64,000 nucleotides of DNA from positions 6,353,685-6,417,684 of the forward strand of contig ML664152.1 of NCBI GenBank assembly GCA_007570785.1. The letters are read 5' to 3'. This DNA is from Antilocapra americana. Lineage: Eukaryota; Chordata; Mammalia; Artiodactyla; Antilocapridae. Made by a program: the position numbers and the translations under genes. Below are positions 41,229 through 56,292 of this stretch, piece by piece (position 1 is the first letter of the stretch; each line of letters starts with the position of its first letter). Under the pieces are notes generated by a model, which was given only the letters and a program-made list of their open reading frames with translations, ran no database searches and was not told the origin of the DNA.

Positions 41229-41425
41229 GTGAGTGGGTCAAACAGCATTTAAACCAGCGGGTGTGGTCAGTGCTGAGAAGGCATCCGTGCTCCACCCCTG
41301 TGCAGTAAAGGTGGGGCTTCTTAACTCTATGCTTGAGAAACAGATAGGTTTAATGACGTCTCTGACTGGGAGACTGAGTTTGTACTGCTGGATCTTACCT
41401 GCCATTAAAATTGTGTCAGCTGAGG

Positions 41426-41607
41426 GACTTCCCTTGTGGTCCAGGATTTTGCATTCCAGTGCAGGGGTGCAGCTTTGATTCCTGGTCAGGGAGCTGAGAT
41501 TCCACACGCCTTGTGGCCAAAAATCCAAAATATAAGTCAGAAGCAATATTGTAACAGACTTAATAAAAACTTTAAAAATGCTCCAGATCAAACAAATCTT
41601 TTAAAAA
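41426..41607 (+). mobile_element. CHR-2-type SINE
   Basis: Sense 'gggacttcccttgtggtcca', 'tttgattcctggtcagggag', 'tgagattccacacgccttgt' and the A/T-rich tail 'cttaataaaaactttaaaaa'. Same layout as 21386-21565. Confidence 0.82.
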
Positions 41608-41711
41608 GTTATATCAGCTAAAGCCAGTAACTCTTGGTTTACTATGAAAGTGTTAGAAATTTCAGGACAACTTATTAATATTTTTTTAACTTAGACAACA
41701 CAGGGAAAGAA

Positions 41712-41950
41712 GAAATTGGCTAACCTTAGTGAGCATCTCCTCTGTGCCAGGGTTGGGATAGAAAGATTGATGTCATATTGTTATCTTTACAACAACCCTG
41801 CAAGGTAGCTACTTACACAGCAGCTCTCAGAGCCCCCGTTTTATGAGTGAGGACACAGCCCAAAATTGTACATGTACTCTGTAGCGAAACCCAGATTGAG
41901 CTGTGGGTCTGTCTGTCCTCCAAGCTTATGCTTTTCTCCTGAACCACTGT
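41712..41950 (+). repeat. MIR element
   Basis: Sense MIR layout: 'gagcatctcctctgtgccag', 'acaacaaccctgcaaggtag', 'ccgttttatgagtgaggaca', then 'aacccagattgagctgtggg'. Confidence 0.8.
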
Positions 41951-42642
41951 TTGAAAAAAACATAATTCTGTCTAATCTCGGGATTGTGTTTGGTTTAATT
42001 ATTAATATTTGACTCCATGTTATATGGAAATTAATTACTGCAATGAAATTAAATCCCCTAATATGTATCTAAAGCTTATTAATTAGATATTCCGGTTCCT
42101 TCATAACTGAAATTGTTGGATGCCCCGATTACTATCTTTTCAGAAGCTTTGATGTCTAGCTTTTAAATCATTAATCACTCTCTTTGCAGAAATTTACATT
42201 CTCCAAGTGGAGTGCTATAATTAGAAAGATAAATATCGCAATGTTAAAAGCTATTTTTTATAATGCCTGACTTGTAAAGCATTTGTGAAATGTACTGAGC
42301 ATAATGAAACAAACTGGTTGACATAGCATCACACTATGCAGGAAAACAGTGCTAACGGTAACTGAAATTCACTTGAAAAATATGTTTTCAAGAACATTTT
42401 AAAGGAGTCTTTTATTCCTCTTCTCTATGTCACGTCACATCCTTCCTTCTTTGATGACATGAATACTTTCTGAAGACATAAGTGAGGATCAGCTTTGTGA
42501 AGGAATATGTAGGACTAAGAGACCTGCTCTTAAAAATTGCTTCTGGGTCCTTGACATTCTCCCCAGCTACAAACTTTTCCATCACTCTCCTCCCGAGCCT
42601 GCTTCTGGCGACTTCAGGACCCTACACTACATGGATGACTTT

Positions 42643-43186
42643 CTGAGCAACTTCAGTTCAGTTCACTTGCTCAGTCATTTACAACTCCCTGTGACTCCAT
42701 GGACTGCAGCACACCAGGCCTCCCTGTCCATCATCAATTCCCAGAGTTTACTCAAACTCATGTCCATTGAGTTGGTGATGCTGTCCAACCATCTCATCTT
42801 CTATCGTCCCCTTCTCCTAACATCAGGGTCATTTACAATGAGTCAGTTCTTCACACCAGGTGGCCAAAGTTTTGGAGTTTCAGCTTCAGTATCAGTCCTT
42901 TCAAAGAATATTCCTTTATGATGGGCTGGTTGGATCTCCTTGCTGTCCAGGGGACTCTCAAGAGTCTTCTCCAACACTATAGTTCAAAAGCATCAATTCT
43001 TCAGCACTCAGCTTTCTTTATAGTCCAACTCTCACATCCATACATGACTACTAGACAAACAATAGCTTTGACTAGATGGACCTTTGTTGGCAAAGTAATG
43101 TCTCTGCTTTTTAATATGCTGTCTAGGTTGGTCATAATTTTTCTTCCAAGGAGCAAGTTTCTTTTAATTTCATGACTGCAGTCACC
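42643..43186 (-). mobile_element. BovB LINE 3'-end copy, left arm of an inverted pair
   Basis: Antisense BovB 3' region: 'gtgactccatggactgcagc', 'tccattgagttggtgatgct', 'ttggatctccttgctgtcca', 'agttcaaaagcatcaattct', 'tcatgactgcagtcaccatc'. It corresponds in reverse complement to about 44110-44700 of the neighbouring sense BovB copy. Confidence 0.9.
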
Positions 43187-43244
43187 ATCTGTCTATCTGA
43201 ACACTGAGGCCAGCAGGACAGGCTCCATAATTGTAGGTTCCCTC

Positions 43245-44705
43245 ACTATGAACAAAGCTAGTGGAGGTGATGGAATTCCAGTTGAGCTATTTCAAATCTT
43301 AAAAGATGATGCTGTGAAAGTGCTGCACTCAATATGCCAGCCAATTTTGAAAACTTAGCGGTGGCCACAGTTTTCATTCCAATCCCAAAGAAAGGCAATG
43401 CCGAAGAATGTTCAAACTGCCACATAATTGCACTCACCTCACACGCTAGTAAAGTAATGCTCAAAATTCTCCAAACCAGGCTTCAACAATACATGAATCA
43501 TGAACTTCCAGATGTACAAGCTGGATTTAGAAAAGGCAGAGGAACCAGAGATCAAATTGCCAACATTTGTTGGATCATCAACAAAGCAAGAGAGTTCCAG
43601 AAAAACATCCATTTCTACTTTATTAGCTATGCCAAAGCCTTTGACTATGTGGATCACAACAAACTGTGGAAAATTCTTAAAGAGCTAAGAATACCAGACC
43701 ACCTGACTGGCCTCCTGAGAAACCTGTATGCAGGTTAGGAAGCAACAGTTAGAACTGGACATGGAACAATAGACTGGTTCCAAATTGGAAAGGGAGTCTG
43801 TCAAGGCTATATATTTTCACCCTGCTTATTTAACTTATATGCAGAGTACATTGTGAGAAACACTGGACTGAAGAAGCACAAGCTGGAATCAAGATTGCCA
43901 GGAGAAATATCAATAACCTCAGATATGCAGATGACACCACCCTTATGGCAGAAAGTGAAGAACTAAAAAGCCTCTTGATGAAAATGCAAGAGGAGAGTGA
44001 AAAAGTTGGCTTAAAACTCAACAATCAGAAAGCTAAGATCATGGCATCTGGTCCCATCACTTCATGGCAAATAGATGGGGAAGCAATGGAAATAGTGGGA
44101 GACTTCACTTTTTTTGGTCTCCAAAATCACTGCAGATGGTGACTGCAGCCATGAAATTAAAAGATGCTTGCTCCTTGGAAGAAAGGTTTTGACCAACCTA
44201 GACAGCATATTAAAAAGCAGAGACATTACTTTGCCAATGATGGTCTGTCTAGTCAAAGCTATGGTTTTTCCAGTAGTTATGTATGGATGTGAGAGTTGGA
44301 CCATAAAGAAAACTGAGTGCCAAAGAATTGATGCTTTTGAACTGCGGTGTTGGAGAAGACTCTTGATAGTCCCTTGGACTGCAAGGAGATCCAACCAGTC
44401 CATCCTATAAGAAATCAGTCCTGAATATTCTTTGGATGGACTGATGCTGAAGCTGAAACTCCAAAAGTTTGACCACCTAGTTTGAAGAACTGACTCATTG
44501 GAAAAGACCCTGATGCTGGGAAAGATTGAAGACTGGAGAAGAAGGGGAAGACAGAGGATGAGATGGTGGGATGGCATCATTGGCTCAATGGACATAAGTT
44601 TGAGCAAGCTCTGGGAGTTAGTGATGGACATGGAGACCTGGAGTGCTGCGGTTCATGGGGTCGCAAAGAGTTGGACACAACTGAGCGACTGAACTGAACT
44701 GAGCT
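43245..44705 (+). pseudogene. BovB LINE with reverse transcriptase remnant and intact 3' end
   Basis: Plus-strand translation of 43334-43738 shows FIPIPKKGNAEECSNCHIIA, LQQYMNHELPDVQAGFRKGR and YAKAFDYVDHNKLWKILKEL, which are reverse transcriptase motifs of the RTE-type BovB element. The expected D of the first catalytic motif is preserved as AKAFDYVDH. The next palm box appears downstream near 43922 as YADDTTLMA in another frame. 44114-44410 gives the C-terminal VMYGCESWTIKK. Frameshifts and a stop near 43738 break the protein. It ends at 44700 with the BovB/BovA 3' terminus ('cgactgaactgaactgagct'). BovB is a horizontally acquired LINE that mobilises BovA SINEs in ruminants. Confidence 0.92.
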
Positions 44706-44854
44706 GAACAAGGAAAAATTAGCATAATGTGATGGTGAATCAGCAGTAGGGTTGTGGGGACCAGGCAGGATTTGCAGTTAGCAGTGTTTCTATGAACACA
44801 GTTGCATCCTCCCTCCCGCCCCCTACCCCCCGGGCCAGGACACTTTGCAGATAC

Positions 44855-45060
44855 TTATGGTGGCTCAAATGGTAAACAATCTACCTGCAATTCGGGAGAC
44901 CTGGGCTCCATCCCTGGGTTGGGAAGATCCCCTGGAGAAGGACATGGCAACCCACTCCAGTATTCTTGCCTGGAGACTCCCATGAACAGAGGAACCTGGA
45001 AGGTTCCAGTCCCTAGAGTCTCATAGAGTTGGACATGACTGAGCAAGTAACACTTTCTTT
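44855..45060 (+). mobile_element. Bov-tA SINE, head-truncated
   Basis: Sense 'tggtggctcaaatggtaaac', 'gctccatccctgggttggga', 'atggcaacccactccagtat', 'agagttggacatgactgagc'. Confidence 0.88.
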
Positions 45061-45361
45061 TTCACTGGAAATATCATTGCCTTGGGGAACCTGAGTACAC
45101 TTTTTTACTTACAAGAGTGCAAGGGTACAAAGATGTGTGATCACTGTTAGCTATCACCTGGGTTTGTTTTGTCATATTTACCTGGACATCATCCATCCAT
45201 TGTCACCAATTCTTTCATACAAAGAGTGTTCACCAAGCAGTGCAGGCACATGCAGGGCTGGACTGCTAGACAAATACGACATGTCCCCTGCACCCCTCAC
45301 CTCTGTCTCCCCTAGTTACTACCAGCTGATGCCTTTCTGCATCCCTGACATTCTCCAGCAT

Positions 45362-45462
45362 CTGTTGGTGTTGGTGTTGTTCCGTCACTAAGTTGTGTCC
45401 CATCCTTTGTGATCCCACGGACTGCAACACCCTAGGCTCTCCTGTCCAACATCTAGTTCTGT
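45362..45462 (-). mobile_element. BovB/BovA 3'-end fragment
   Basis: Antisense 'gttgttccgtcactaagttg', 'tgatcccacggactgcaaca', 'ccctaggctctcctgtccaa'. Confidence 0.8.
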
Positions 45463-48400
45463 GATTTTTCATGGCTATTTCCTGTCAAGTTCTCTAAAGT
45501 GAATTTCTAGCCTTCCTGGTCCACCTACCAAATCTCCCATCATCATCTTCACTAAACAGGATGTTCTCCATCCCTCATCGAGCATTTTTGTCACTCAGGA
45601 ATCATGGGTTCAGTCCCAGGTGGGTTGATTCCTTCCACATGCCTGCAGTTCTCTAGCTGGTTAATCTCACTCACATCTCTCGACAGTGTTGATGGTGGGG
45701 GAGGTCATCACCTCAGCCCCAGAGAGAAAGACAGTGGGCACTTGATGAGGTCACAGCCCTCAAGGAGTGATGCTGGACCAGACTCAGAGGAACTCACCCC
45801 AAAACCCCACTCTCAGCCCCTCCACACTGCCTCTAAGCAGAGACGATGCTTCCAAAAGGAACTCTAGGGATGAAAGTCACTTCCCATGTATATGAAAGAA
45901 GAAGAATTTACAACATGGATTAAATCTTTCCTGTTGTGACTTTTTTAAAAAACTGCCACACTCCCCCGTGCTCAACATAAGTGGAAAAGTACCAGATGGG
46001 GATGAAGAGTCTAGTGTGTGAATCATAAATATTTATTCATTAAATGATAGGAATATTCAGCCCTCTCCTCATTCCATCCTCCCTGTGAGACAACTGGTAA
46101 ATTCATCCTACAAAACCAAAGCCTCAGCATCTGAAAGAGACAAAAAACAGTGGCAGGGAGTAAAAGCCGATTAACCCCACAATTGCAGTCCACATGGCAT
46201 GTTTTATAACCCTATTATCTGCCAAATCCTCTCTTATCCCAAGTCCAGGATAATTAAAATAATTTGATTCGATGGGCAAAAGCTTAATAATTCAGGTTCA
46301 GACCTGATGTTGAAAGGCCAAGAGTTATTTATATCACTTACCCCATCATTGATTGCTTAGCAAGCATGGTGCCTCATCACTGGAATTTATTTATAATGTT
46401 GAGGTTGCAGATAAAATACTTTCCATGCAGAGGCAGTAAACCCCAACATTTATTTGGTTAATAGATTAACTAGGAAGATGTACAAAGGAGATTACTGAGT
46501 GGAAGCCAAGTAAGGTTTTTATTTTAGCTGCTATCTTAGAAACTATCTTACAGAAAAGTTCAGTTCAGGTCAGAAAACCTGATAATTAAAAAATGTGTCA
46601 ACCCCTCTGTAGTATTCTACCTACAGAGACAATTTTGCCCATAGGATGCTTGTTTACAGCAGGACAAACTGCAGTTCAAAAAGTAATATTGGGACCTATA
46701 TTCCCAACATTATCAGGGGGGGAAGAAAAGTGATAATGAACAAAACTAACTGGAAAAGACTTCTGGTTTGAAAAGTGCAACATGACCATGGAACTTTCCA
46801 GATAGAGTGATCTCAATGGGGAAAGGGGTCCGTGGGAGTGAAGGTCTCTCTCTGGCCCACCGCTGATGAGTGCACTTGGCAGGAGGAAGCTCACAGGTGT
46901 GGGGTTTGGAGAGTTTGAGGAAATTATGTCCTGGAAGTGAGACTCTCAAGCTGACTCCTTTTCCCATAAGCATCCACACCAGGAGTAAACCTGATCCACA
47001 GCTTCACCAACAAGTAGCTTAAAGAAGAATAAAAATAAGAACCCTGAAAACTTATGTAAGGGACTGGATAATTTTCTGGAAAAGATTCATTAGCATTTAA
47101 ATAACAAGCTCCACTATTTAAGCTCCACTTATCACGTTGACAGTGCCTGGAAGACATGCAGCCTCCTACCCAGGAGAAGGTTTTTCTGTCTCTTTGAGGG
47201 GCCTCTCTCCTAGCATTTAGGCAAAGAAACCCAATTATCATTCATACCTTTCTGTCCAGAGAGCTTGGCGCTCCAGCATAACTCATTTACATTCTAATCA
47301 AGGCCCCCCAAAGTCCTCCAATAAAGTCGTCCGTGGAATTTTGCAAGTAACGGATGAAATGTGTCTGAAAATCAATGTCCCAGAGAATTATGCACCAAGA
47401 CAGAGCATTTTGATGATCCAGGAAATCTTAAAATATATCAACCGAGCTGCCATCTTTATGCTTCTCTGCAACTGTTGTAGAATGATGGATTAGATTCAAT
47501 CTGGTAAGTGGAAACTGGCAAAAAGAAAACTCCTGCACTTTAAAAGAAAGTCATTTCACCACTTTCAATGTCATGCCCCGTGACCCAGCATGGAATTATA
47601 AACGAGCCAGTGTCATGCAGACACTGTGCCTGACTCTTAGGTGTCCAGCTGAGGACACGCTTGGCCAAGTAATGGGCAGTCTTGGACTGACAGATGGGGT
47701 CTTGAGTTCTGTTCTTATCACCTAATAGCTGTATCTCTTCTCTCTGAGCTTCCATCACCTCAGCTGTAAAGTGACTCTGGGCGGCATGTATTCACCCTAT
47801 TCATCCAAGGTAGTCTGTGTCCAGGAATCACGGCAGGCTCTCAGTTAATTCTGGATGATCCTTGGACATACGCCCTTACTCTGTCCTGCAGGGACTTGGA
47901 GGCTCAGGAGCATCATGAGTTCATGTCATCAGGCCACAGGTTGTCCCTCTGTTTTTTGTTCTTCAGAAAGTGCTCCATTAGTGATAAGCAGTCAACACAG
48001 ATGGCTGTGTAGAGAGGTAGCCAGATCATTTTTGAAATAGAACTGCCTAAAATTCTTCTTTGAAAAGCAGAGAATTCAAAAATGGAGGACCCTATGTTGC
48101 CTTCAGGATGGAGTCCCAGAAAAATCATGCCAGGTAACTGAGCCTCTCCCTTTTCCACAAAATTCCAGTGTCCAACACTCTGAGCTGTTGGACTATCTTT
48201 TTTCTTAGCTAAGAGTTGAACTAAGAACTCAGTCTACCCACTTGACCTCCTGCCTCTGCTCCCAGACTTAGAGATGATGAAATCCACCTGGCTTCAGCCT
48301 GTGTGTCCATAAACCTCTGTGTATCTGAAGGTGGCAGAGCCAGGACATCCAAACATGCATGAACCCTTTGTTCTTCGCGCTGAATCACCCAAGTCTTTGT

Positions 48401-48582
48401 CAGAGTTCAGACAATCGCGTTGAAGAGACACTGCCATATGCAAAGGGATAAGAGAGTGTTTGGACATAAATGGATCTTCCCTCTTGCCCTGCTTTAGAGC
48501 ATTGAAATTTAGTTAATGAACAACAGTCATATTTGAGGGAGTGAGTTAATATTAGACAGCAATCTATACAGGAGACCCCTGC

Positions 48583-49005
48583 TTGCTTTCCTAGAGCTGC
48601 TGTTAAAAACATGTCACAAACTACATGGCTTTAAAGAACCAGAATTTATGTTCTCACAGTTCCACTAGCGACAGGTCCAAAATTAAGGTGTCAGCAGGCC
48701 ACACCCCCTCAGAAGCCAGTAGGGGAGGACCTTTCCTTGCCCCTTCCCAGTGCATGATGGTGGTCTCCGAGCTCCTCAGTCCAGCTGCAGCCCTTGATCT
48801 CTGCCTCCATCACCCTCTCTTCCTGTCTATCTCCTTGTCTTGTAAGGACACTAGTTATGTTAGCTCCAGAAGGCACCCTACCTGCTCCAGTCTGGCCTCA
48901 TCTGAACTAATAACAAAAGCAATGATCTTACTTCTAAATACGATCACTGTTGAGATTCTGGGACTCAGGATGTGGATTTATGAATCTTTTTGAGGAAACA
49001 GAGTT
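48583..49005 (+). repeat. Old mammalian repeat (probably ancient L1 3' region)
   Basis: Carries the known layout 'tgcttgctttcctagagctg ... cacaaactacatggctttaa ... ttctcacagttcc ... taaggacac ... aatacgatcac'. A related copy is at 61228-61530. Family assignment is uncertain. Confidence 0.5.
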
Positions 49006-49059
49006 CAACTTGTAAGAATACCTCGAGGTGGTACTGTAGCAAGGAAGCCCCATTAGAGC

Positions 49060-49206
49060 ATACGAGGTCCAACTCTCTCATTTTACAGAAGGTGGTGATT
49101 CTTAGAAAGTTTAAGTGATATGAGGGATGCCATAAAACTATTACAAGCCCAGAGCAAGACTTAAATTCATAACTCCTGAGTCCAAGTCTGATGTTCTTTC
49201 TCTACA
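49060..49206 (+). repeat. MIR element, diverged
   Basis: Contains 'ctctcattttacagaaggtg', a weak central region, and 'actcctgagtccaagtctga' in the right order for MIR. Confidence 0.6.
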
Positions 49207-49393
49207 GGGATTGTTTAAGTGCTTAAGTTGCACATGAGTGATTCAGACCCTAGGGGAAAGGAAACCAGTGCTTCAGACTGGGCAATCAGGGAGGGCTTCC
49301 TGGAGGCAGTATGAGTGGGTCATAGAGCTGGATCGGGAGAACCCCACTCCACACCTTGATCACAGCCAACGACCCTCCTAGAGACAAACATAG

Positions 49394-51760
<2,367 letters not shown>

Positions 51761-53224
51761 ATCTGGCTTGTGCCTCCTCCTGTCTAAGAGCCAGTGCCCC
51801 AAGAGATGGACAGTGGAAACAGCCATTTCCTTAAGCCTGGGCCTGGAAACTGACGCAGCACTTGTGCCATATACTATGGGTCAAGTGACCACAAAGCTCT
51901 GGGAGCCCAGGTTCTAAGGAGCGTCCTCTCTGCTGCTTGAGAAGTATTGAAAATTGGGGGTGAGGGTCTCAGAAGGAGAGCAGTCTTGCCAGTGAGCCAG
52001 CCTCTGGAACTTGGCTCTCCTGAGTTGCCCAAAATGACAGTAAATGGCTGGCATCAGCTTGGCAATACATCGGTGTCTGCCTTGAGCAGTATAGTGAGTA
52101 GAAGCTGCAAACCCTGAGGCCTGCAGGGCCTGGCAGGTCATGTGAATGAGTGAAGAGGGTGAGGAGCAGAGCAAAGGGAGGGATAGAGACGTGGAGAACT
52201 TGAGAGTTCAGTGACTGTGGCTTAAAAAGGCTCCAGCAAACTCCTGCCAACTGATCCCAAGTGGAAATGGGGGCCTGTAGGAGGAGATTCTCCAGAGGAG
52301 ACGGATATTTTGGTTTTATATGGAGACTCACAGCGTTCAAGTGTTTGCTCAGATTTGTGTAAATCATCATATAGAGCAAATAAAAACCATCTTCAGACTT
52401 CATACAAACCACAGCAACCAGTTGTAGTTCTCATCTGAAAAATCCTTTTTTCTTTTTCACCCTGAAGTTCCTGTCTGTAGACTCGACTTTGTGCCCTGGC
52501 TGACCCATTCTCGTTGAACCCAGTTTTATTTCTCATTTTCCTATTTTCTGAACTGCTTTATTGATTCTGTTTCAAAAATGTATATCCATTTTAAATCACC
52601 ACTATTCCCTTGGGCTTTTCAGCAGAAGGCCAGGCTAAAATGAGCTTTATAAATACATAAAAATATATAAAATAAAAACTGTCTATCCAGCAACTAATCT
52701 CCCAAACCAACTTAAGATCGGCCCCAGCTGACTATCAAGAATGATGGCTTCATTTATTTCTGTGCTGTCTACCTCCTCAGGGAGAAGATGTTGTTATTGG
52801 TGGGTGTTTTTATCCAAAGGACGTTTTGTTGCTGGCATTTATTTGCAAGGCAGATGCAGCAAGTATAGGATAAACATTGTGGCTTTTCTGTGGCTGTACA
52901 GCTTGAGGTTGAGGAAGACAAGAGAGGAGAAGAATGAGCCTCTGGGCTTTTGTTAATCTTGCTGGGCTGCAGTCAGCGCATCTATAAGAGGGGAATGGCA
53001 TAGACACCCACCATCTGGGCTTTGGGTAAGCTGTGTGTCCCCGGATGTAGGTGTCAGCAGCAGCAGCAGTGGCTTGAGTCTTGCCTGGTTGACATGCTGT
53101 CAGGGCTCCCACAGTGACCCTAGTGATGATCTCAGGATGAGGTGCTGCCCCCCACCCCTTCCTCCCTCCTTTGGTTTATTTTCCTTCTGTGGCCATTGAT
53201 TCCTGGAGAGCAGCCACCTCATTT

Positions 53225-53612
53225 GTGTGTCACCCAGTTCTACTGCACACTGTGACCAAGTGGGACTTCTCAGGAATTCAAGGATGGTTCAATATAAAAT
53301 CATTAATATTAACAGAATTGGTGGGGTGGGGATACATGATCATTCAAGCATTTGACAAAGCCCAATATTTTTCTCAAAAAAATAAGAACACTACACAAAC
53401 TAAGAATAAAAGATAATTCCTTCAGCTTGAGAAGGCACATCTATGTGAAACAGCTAACATCATACTTAATGGCGAAAAACTGAATACTAGTTCCTTAAGA
53501 TCAGGAATAAGATGAAGAGGTCTGCTCTCACCGCTTCTACTTAATATTGCATTGTAATTTCTAGTAAGGCAAATTAAGAAAATGGCATCCATATTTGGCA
53601 GATAAAAGTAAA
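53225..53612 (+). repeat. Ancient L1 ORF2 reverse transcriptase fragment
   Basis: Decayed plus-strand L1 sequence: 'ggaattcaaggatggttcaa', 'catttgacaaagcccaatat', 'aatggcgaaaaactgaatac' and 'ctcaccgcttctacttaata' are in the order of the RT palm. No intact frame. It is interrupted or ended by the SINE at 53614. Confidence 0.8.
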
Positions 53613-53613
53613 G

Positions 53614-53790
53614 CAGTGGCAAAGATTCTGCCTGCCAATGCAAGAGATGCAAGAGATGCAGATTCAATCCCTGGGTCGGGAAGATCCCCTGGAGTAGGAA
53701 ATGGCACCCCACTCCAGTATTCAAGTAGCCTGGCGGGCTAAGTCTATGGGGCCGCAGAGAGTCTGACACAACTTCTGAGCAGCAGTTAAG
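53614..53790 (+). mobile_element. Bov-tA SINE with internal deletion
   Basis: Sense 'cagtggcaaagattctgcct', 'gattcaatccctgggtcggg', 'accccactccagtattcaag', 'agagtctgacacaacttctg'. A short duplication of 'caagagatg' lies inside. Confidence 0.85.
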
Positions 53791-54061
53791 TACTTCACGC
53801 TCCCATCTGAGACACACACCACACTTCCCCTTGCATACAGCAAGCCCCTGGAGGAGCACTAAGTATGTATGCAGGTCTTGAAATAGTTAAAGGTTTGTGT
53901 CTTGTTAATGACTTGTTGTTCAGTGTTTTTTGACTCATATTAAAAAATGTTTGAACTCTTTTCATGAGATTGTTGCCTGGATCCATCAGAGCAATTGAAA
54001 AATCGCAGCTAGGGAAGGTGCTATTGTCTTAATAGCTACACTATTTATGTATTGTTTTTTA

Positions 54062-54325
54062 ATCTCATCTTCAGAATTAATTATTTATTTATCTGGTTGT
54101 GCTGGGTCTCAGTGTGGCAAGTGGGATCCCCCTTGCATCAGGCGAGATCTTTGGTTGAGGTTCATGGACTCTCTGGTTGTGGCATAAAGGCTCAGTAGTT
54201 ACAGCGCTCAGGCTCAGCTGCTCCACGGTTCACGGGATCTTCGTTCCCTGACCAGGAATCAAACCCATGCTCCCTGCATTGCAAGATGGATCCTTAACCA
54301 CTGGACCCCCAGGGAAGTCCCTTAA
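54062..54325 (-). mobile_element. CHR-type cetartiodactyl SINE
   Basis: Antisense, ending in 'ttccctgaccaggaatcaaa' and 'aaccactggacccccaggga', the reverse complement of the CHR head. The upstream part is the 'ctggttgtgctgggtctcag' module. Confidence 0.8.
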
Positions 54326-54839
54326 TATACTATTTAGACTAAAATGATTTTATGACTTTAGGTATGAACAAGCTCTTAAATCCACCTGAATTTTAATGTC
54401 CACAAACTGTGTTGTCCACTCTAGGTGCCAAAATTGCTATTGAACATTTGATATGCTTTTAGAAAAATATGTCATCCTCTGGAAGCCTTCTTGCATCTCC
54501 TTTATAATGGAACTAAATTAAACACTGGTCACAAAACCCAAAGTTATAATGTAGTATCCTGCTGACTGGAGACTGTCAAAATTAGCAGTTCCTTGAGCAG
54601 GTCTTTCAAACCAAAGCCTTTACCTGTGTTCCCTGGTGTTTCTGAATGCTTATCAGTCATCCAAGTCTCTAGATATCTGTTTCCTTGCCATCAGTTCTTC
54701 TTTTTTGATGAGCTTTTTTTTTTTTTTTTGTCTCCATTTATAATCCCAAGCTTTTAAATTCTTGGCAAATCAGGATTAAGTTAAATGAATTTGGCCAGAT
54801 TGTGGCTGCAGGAAAATAGGAAACATGTCTTAGTTATCT

Positions 54840-54995
54840 TTATTTTCCCCCTAGTGCCTATCAGATATCTGACAGCATAAAGAGTGTTCAAGAAATATTT
54901 TCAACTGATTTAATGCATTGAATGTATACTCCTATCACTGTCTGACATATAGTAGGTGCTTAGTAAATGGTATTGAATGAATTAACATATGATGA
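54840..54995 (+). repeat. L2-type LINE 3' end
   Basis: Sense 'atagtaggtgcttagtaaat' followed by 'tgaatgaatta' is the usual L2 terminus; an earlier similar motif at 54878 suggests two overlapping remnants. Confidence 0.6.
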
Positions 54996-55345
54996 TTATG
55001 ATGATGAAAAGACTGGCCAGTTGGTTCAAATATTACAACTGTTAGAAATTATTAGTAAAATAAAAGAGTGCATTTAAGTCTATTCCATCTTCAAGCCTAA
55101 CTTTAAACAAAGTGATTTATTTTCTAATTTTGCTCTTAAGTCAAAACAAACTCTCTTCCACCAATGGGGATAGTTCCCGATGAAATGTGGACAGCTGCTA
55201 CCAAGGCAGGTATCAAAATCTAGTTTTAGATTTTTAACATATCTGAATTTTGAATTTGCTGCCTTTTTAGGACTTGTGTATTTCAAATCAAATGCAGGCC
55301 TTGTAACTTTTGTTTTCTTCAATAAGGCATGGCTATTTCCATCTT

Positions 55346-55556
55346 TGGGGCATCCCTGGTGGCTCACATGGTAAAGAATCTGCCCGTGATGCAGAAGACC
55401 TGGGTTCAATCCCTGGGTCAGGAAGATTCCCTGGAGGAGGGCATGGCTACTTACTCCAGTGTTCTTGCCTGGAGAATCCCATGGACAGAGGAGCCTGGTG
55501 GGCCACAGTCCATGGGGTTGCAAAGAGTTGGACATGACTGAGTGACTAACATACAT
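55346..55556 (+). mobile_element. Bov-tA SINE, near full length
   Basis: Sense 'ggggcatccctggtggctca', 'ggttcaatccctgggtcagg', 'ggagaatcccatggacagag', 'agagttggacatgactgagt'. Confidence 0.9.
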
Positions 55557-56225
55557 TTACACTCTAAAAGCAAAGCCGACAAACCCTCTATTTCTCCGAG
55601 AAGCAGCTGGAAAGTTTAACAGCGTCTTTTCCTCTCGGTCGAGGTGGCTCTCATACTTTGGGTATGGCACCGATTTTTGGTTTCAGGTAGCACCTGGAGC
55701 CAGTTTCTGGCATTCTTGGATTCCTGCTGCTTCTTTATTCATGATGCTTATCCTGTGCAGTCAAGAGATGCCACTGCAGGAAGCTACTTACATCAATTTA
55801 AAGTTTCAAGTTTGCAACCTAATACAGCCTGGACCCACCAGCAGCAGGGGCAGGGCCCCATACCCCTTCTGATCTCCGCAGATGGACACCAGGGCTCCAG
55901 CCTTAAATGTCTGCACCTCCCTGACTGTCTCCCTGACCCTGCTCCTCCGCCGTGATGAACGCAGTGGAAGTTTTCTGATTGGAAATGGCCATTGCCTGCC
56001 TCCAACTTACTGGCTCTCCGAGCAACCAGTTATGCGAAGCAGTTTGGAGATTTTAGTTTTAGGATCCATTCATCCCATACCTCATACTTTCCTGAATGTG
56101 GGTGTGTTTAACGGAAGAGAAGAGCTTGGAGTGAGAGGCAAGGTTCCCACCTGAAGGATCAGCCAGCCTCTGCTCAGGTCACATCCCCTGCCAAGGTTCC
56201 CAGCTGTCACTGTGTACACATGTAG

Positions 56226-56292
56226 CCATGTACCTGTATGTGCATACACGCACATATGCGCGTGCATGCACACACACACACACACACACACA
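56226..56292. repeat. CA/CG alternating purine-pyrimidine tract
   Basis: 'catacacgcacatatgcgcg' followed by pure CA repeats. Alternating purine-pyrimidine sequence of this type can adopt Z-DNA. Confidence 0.85.
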
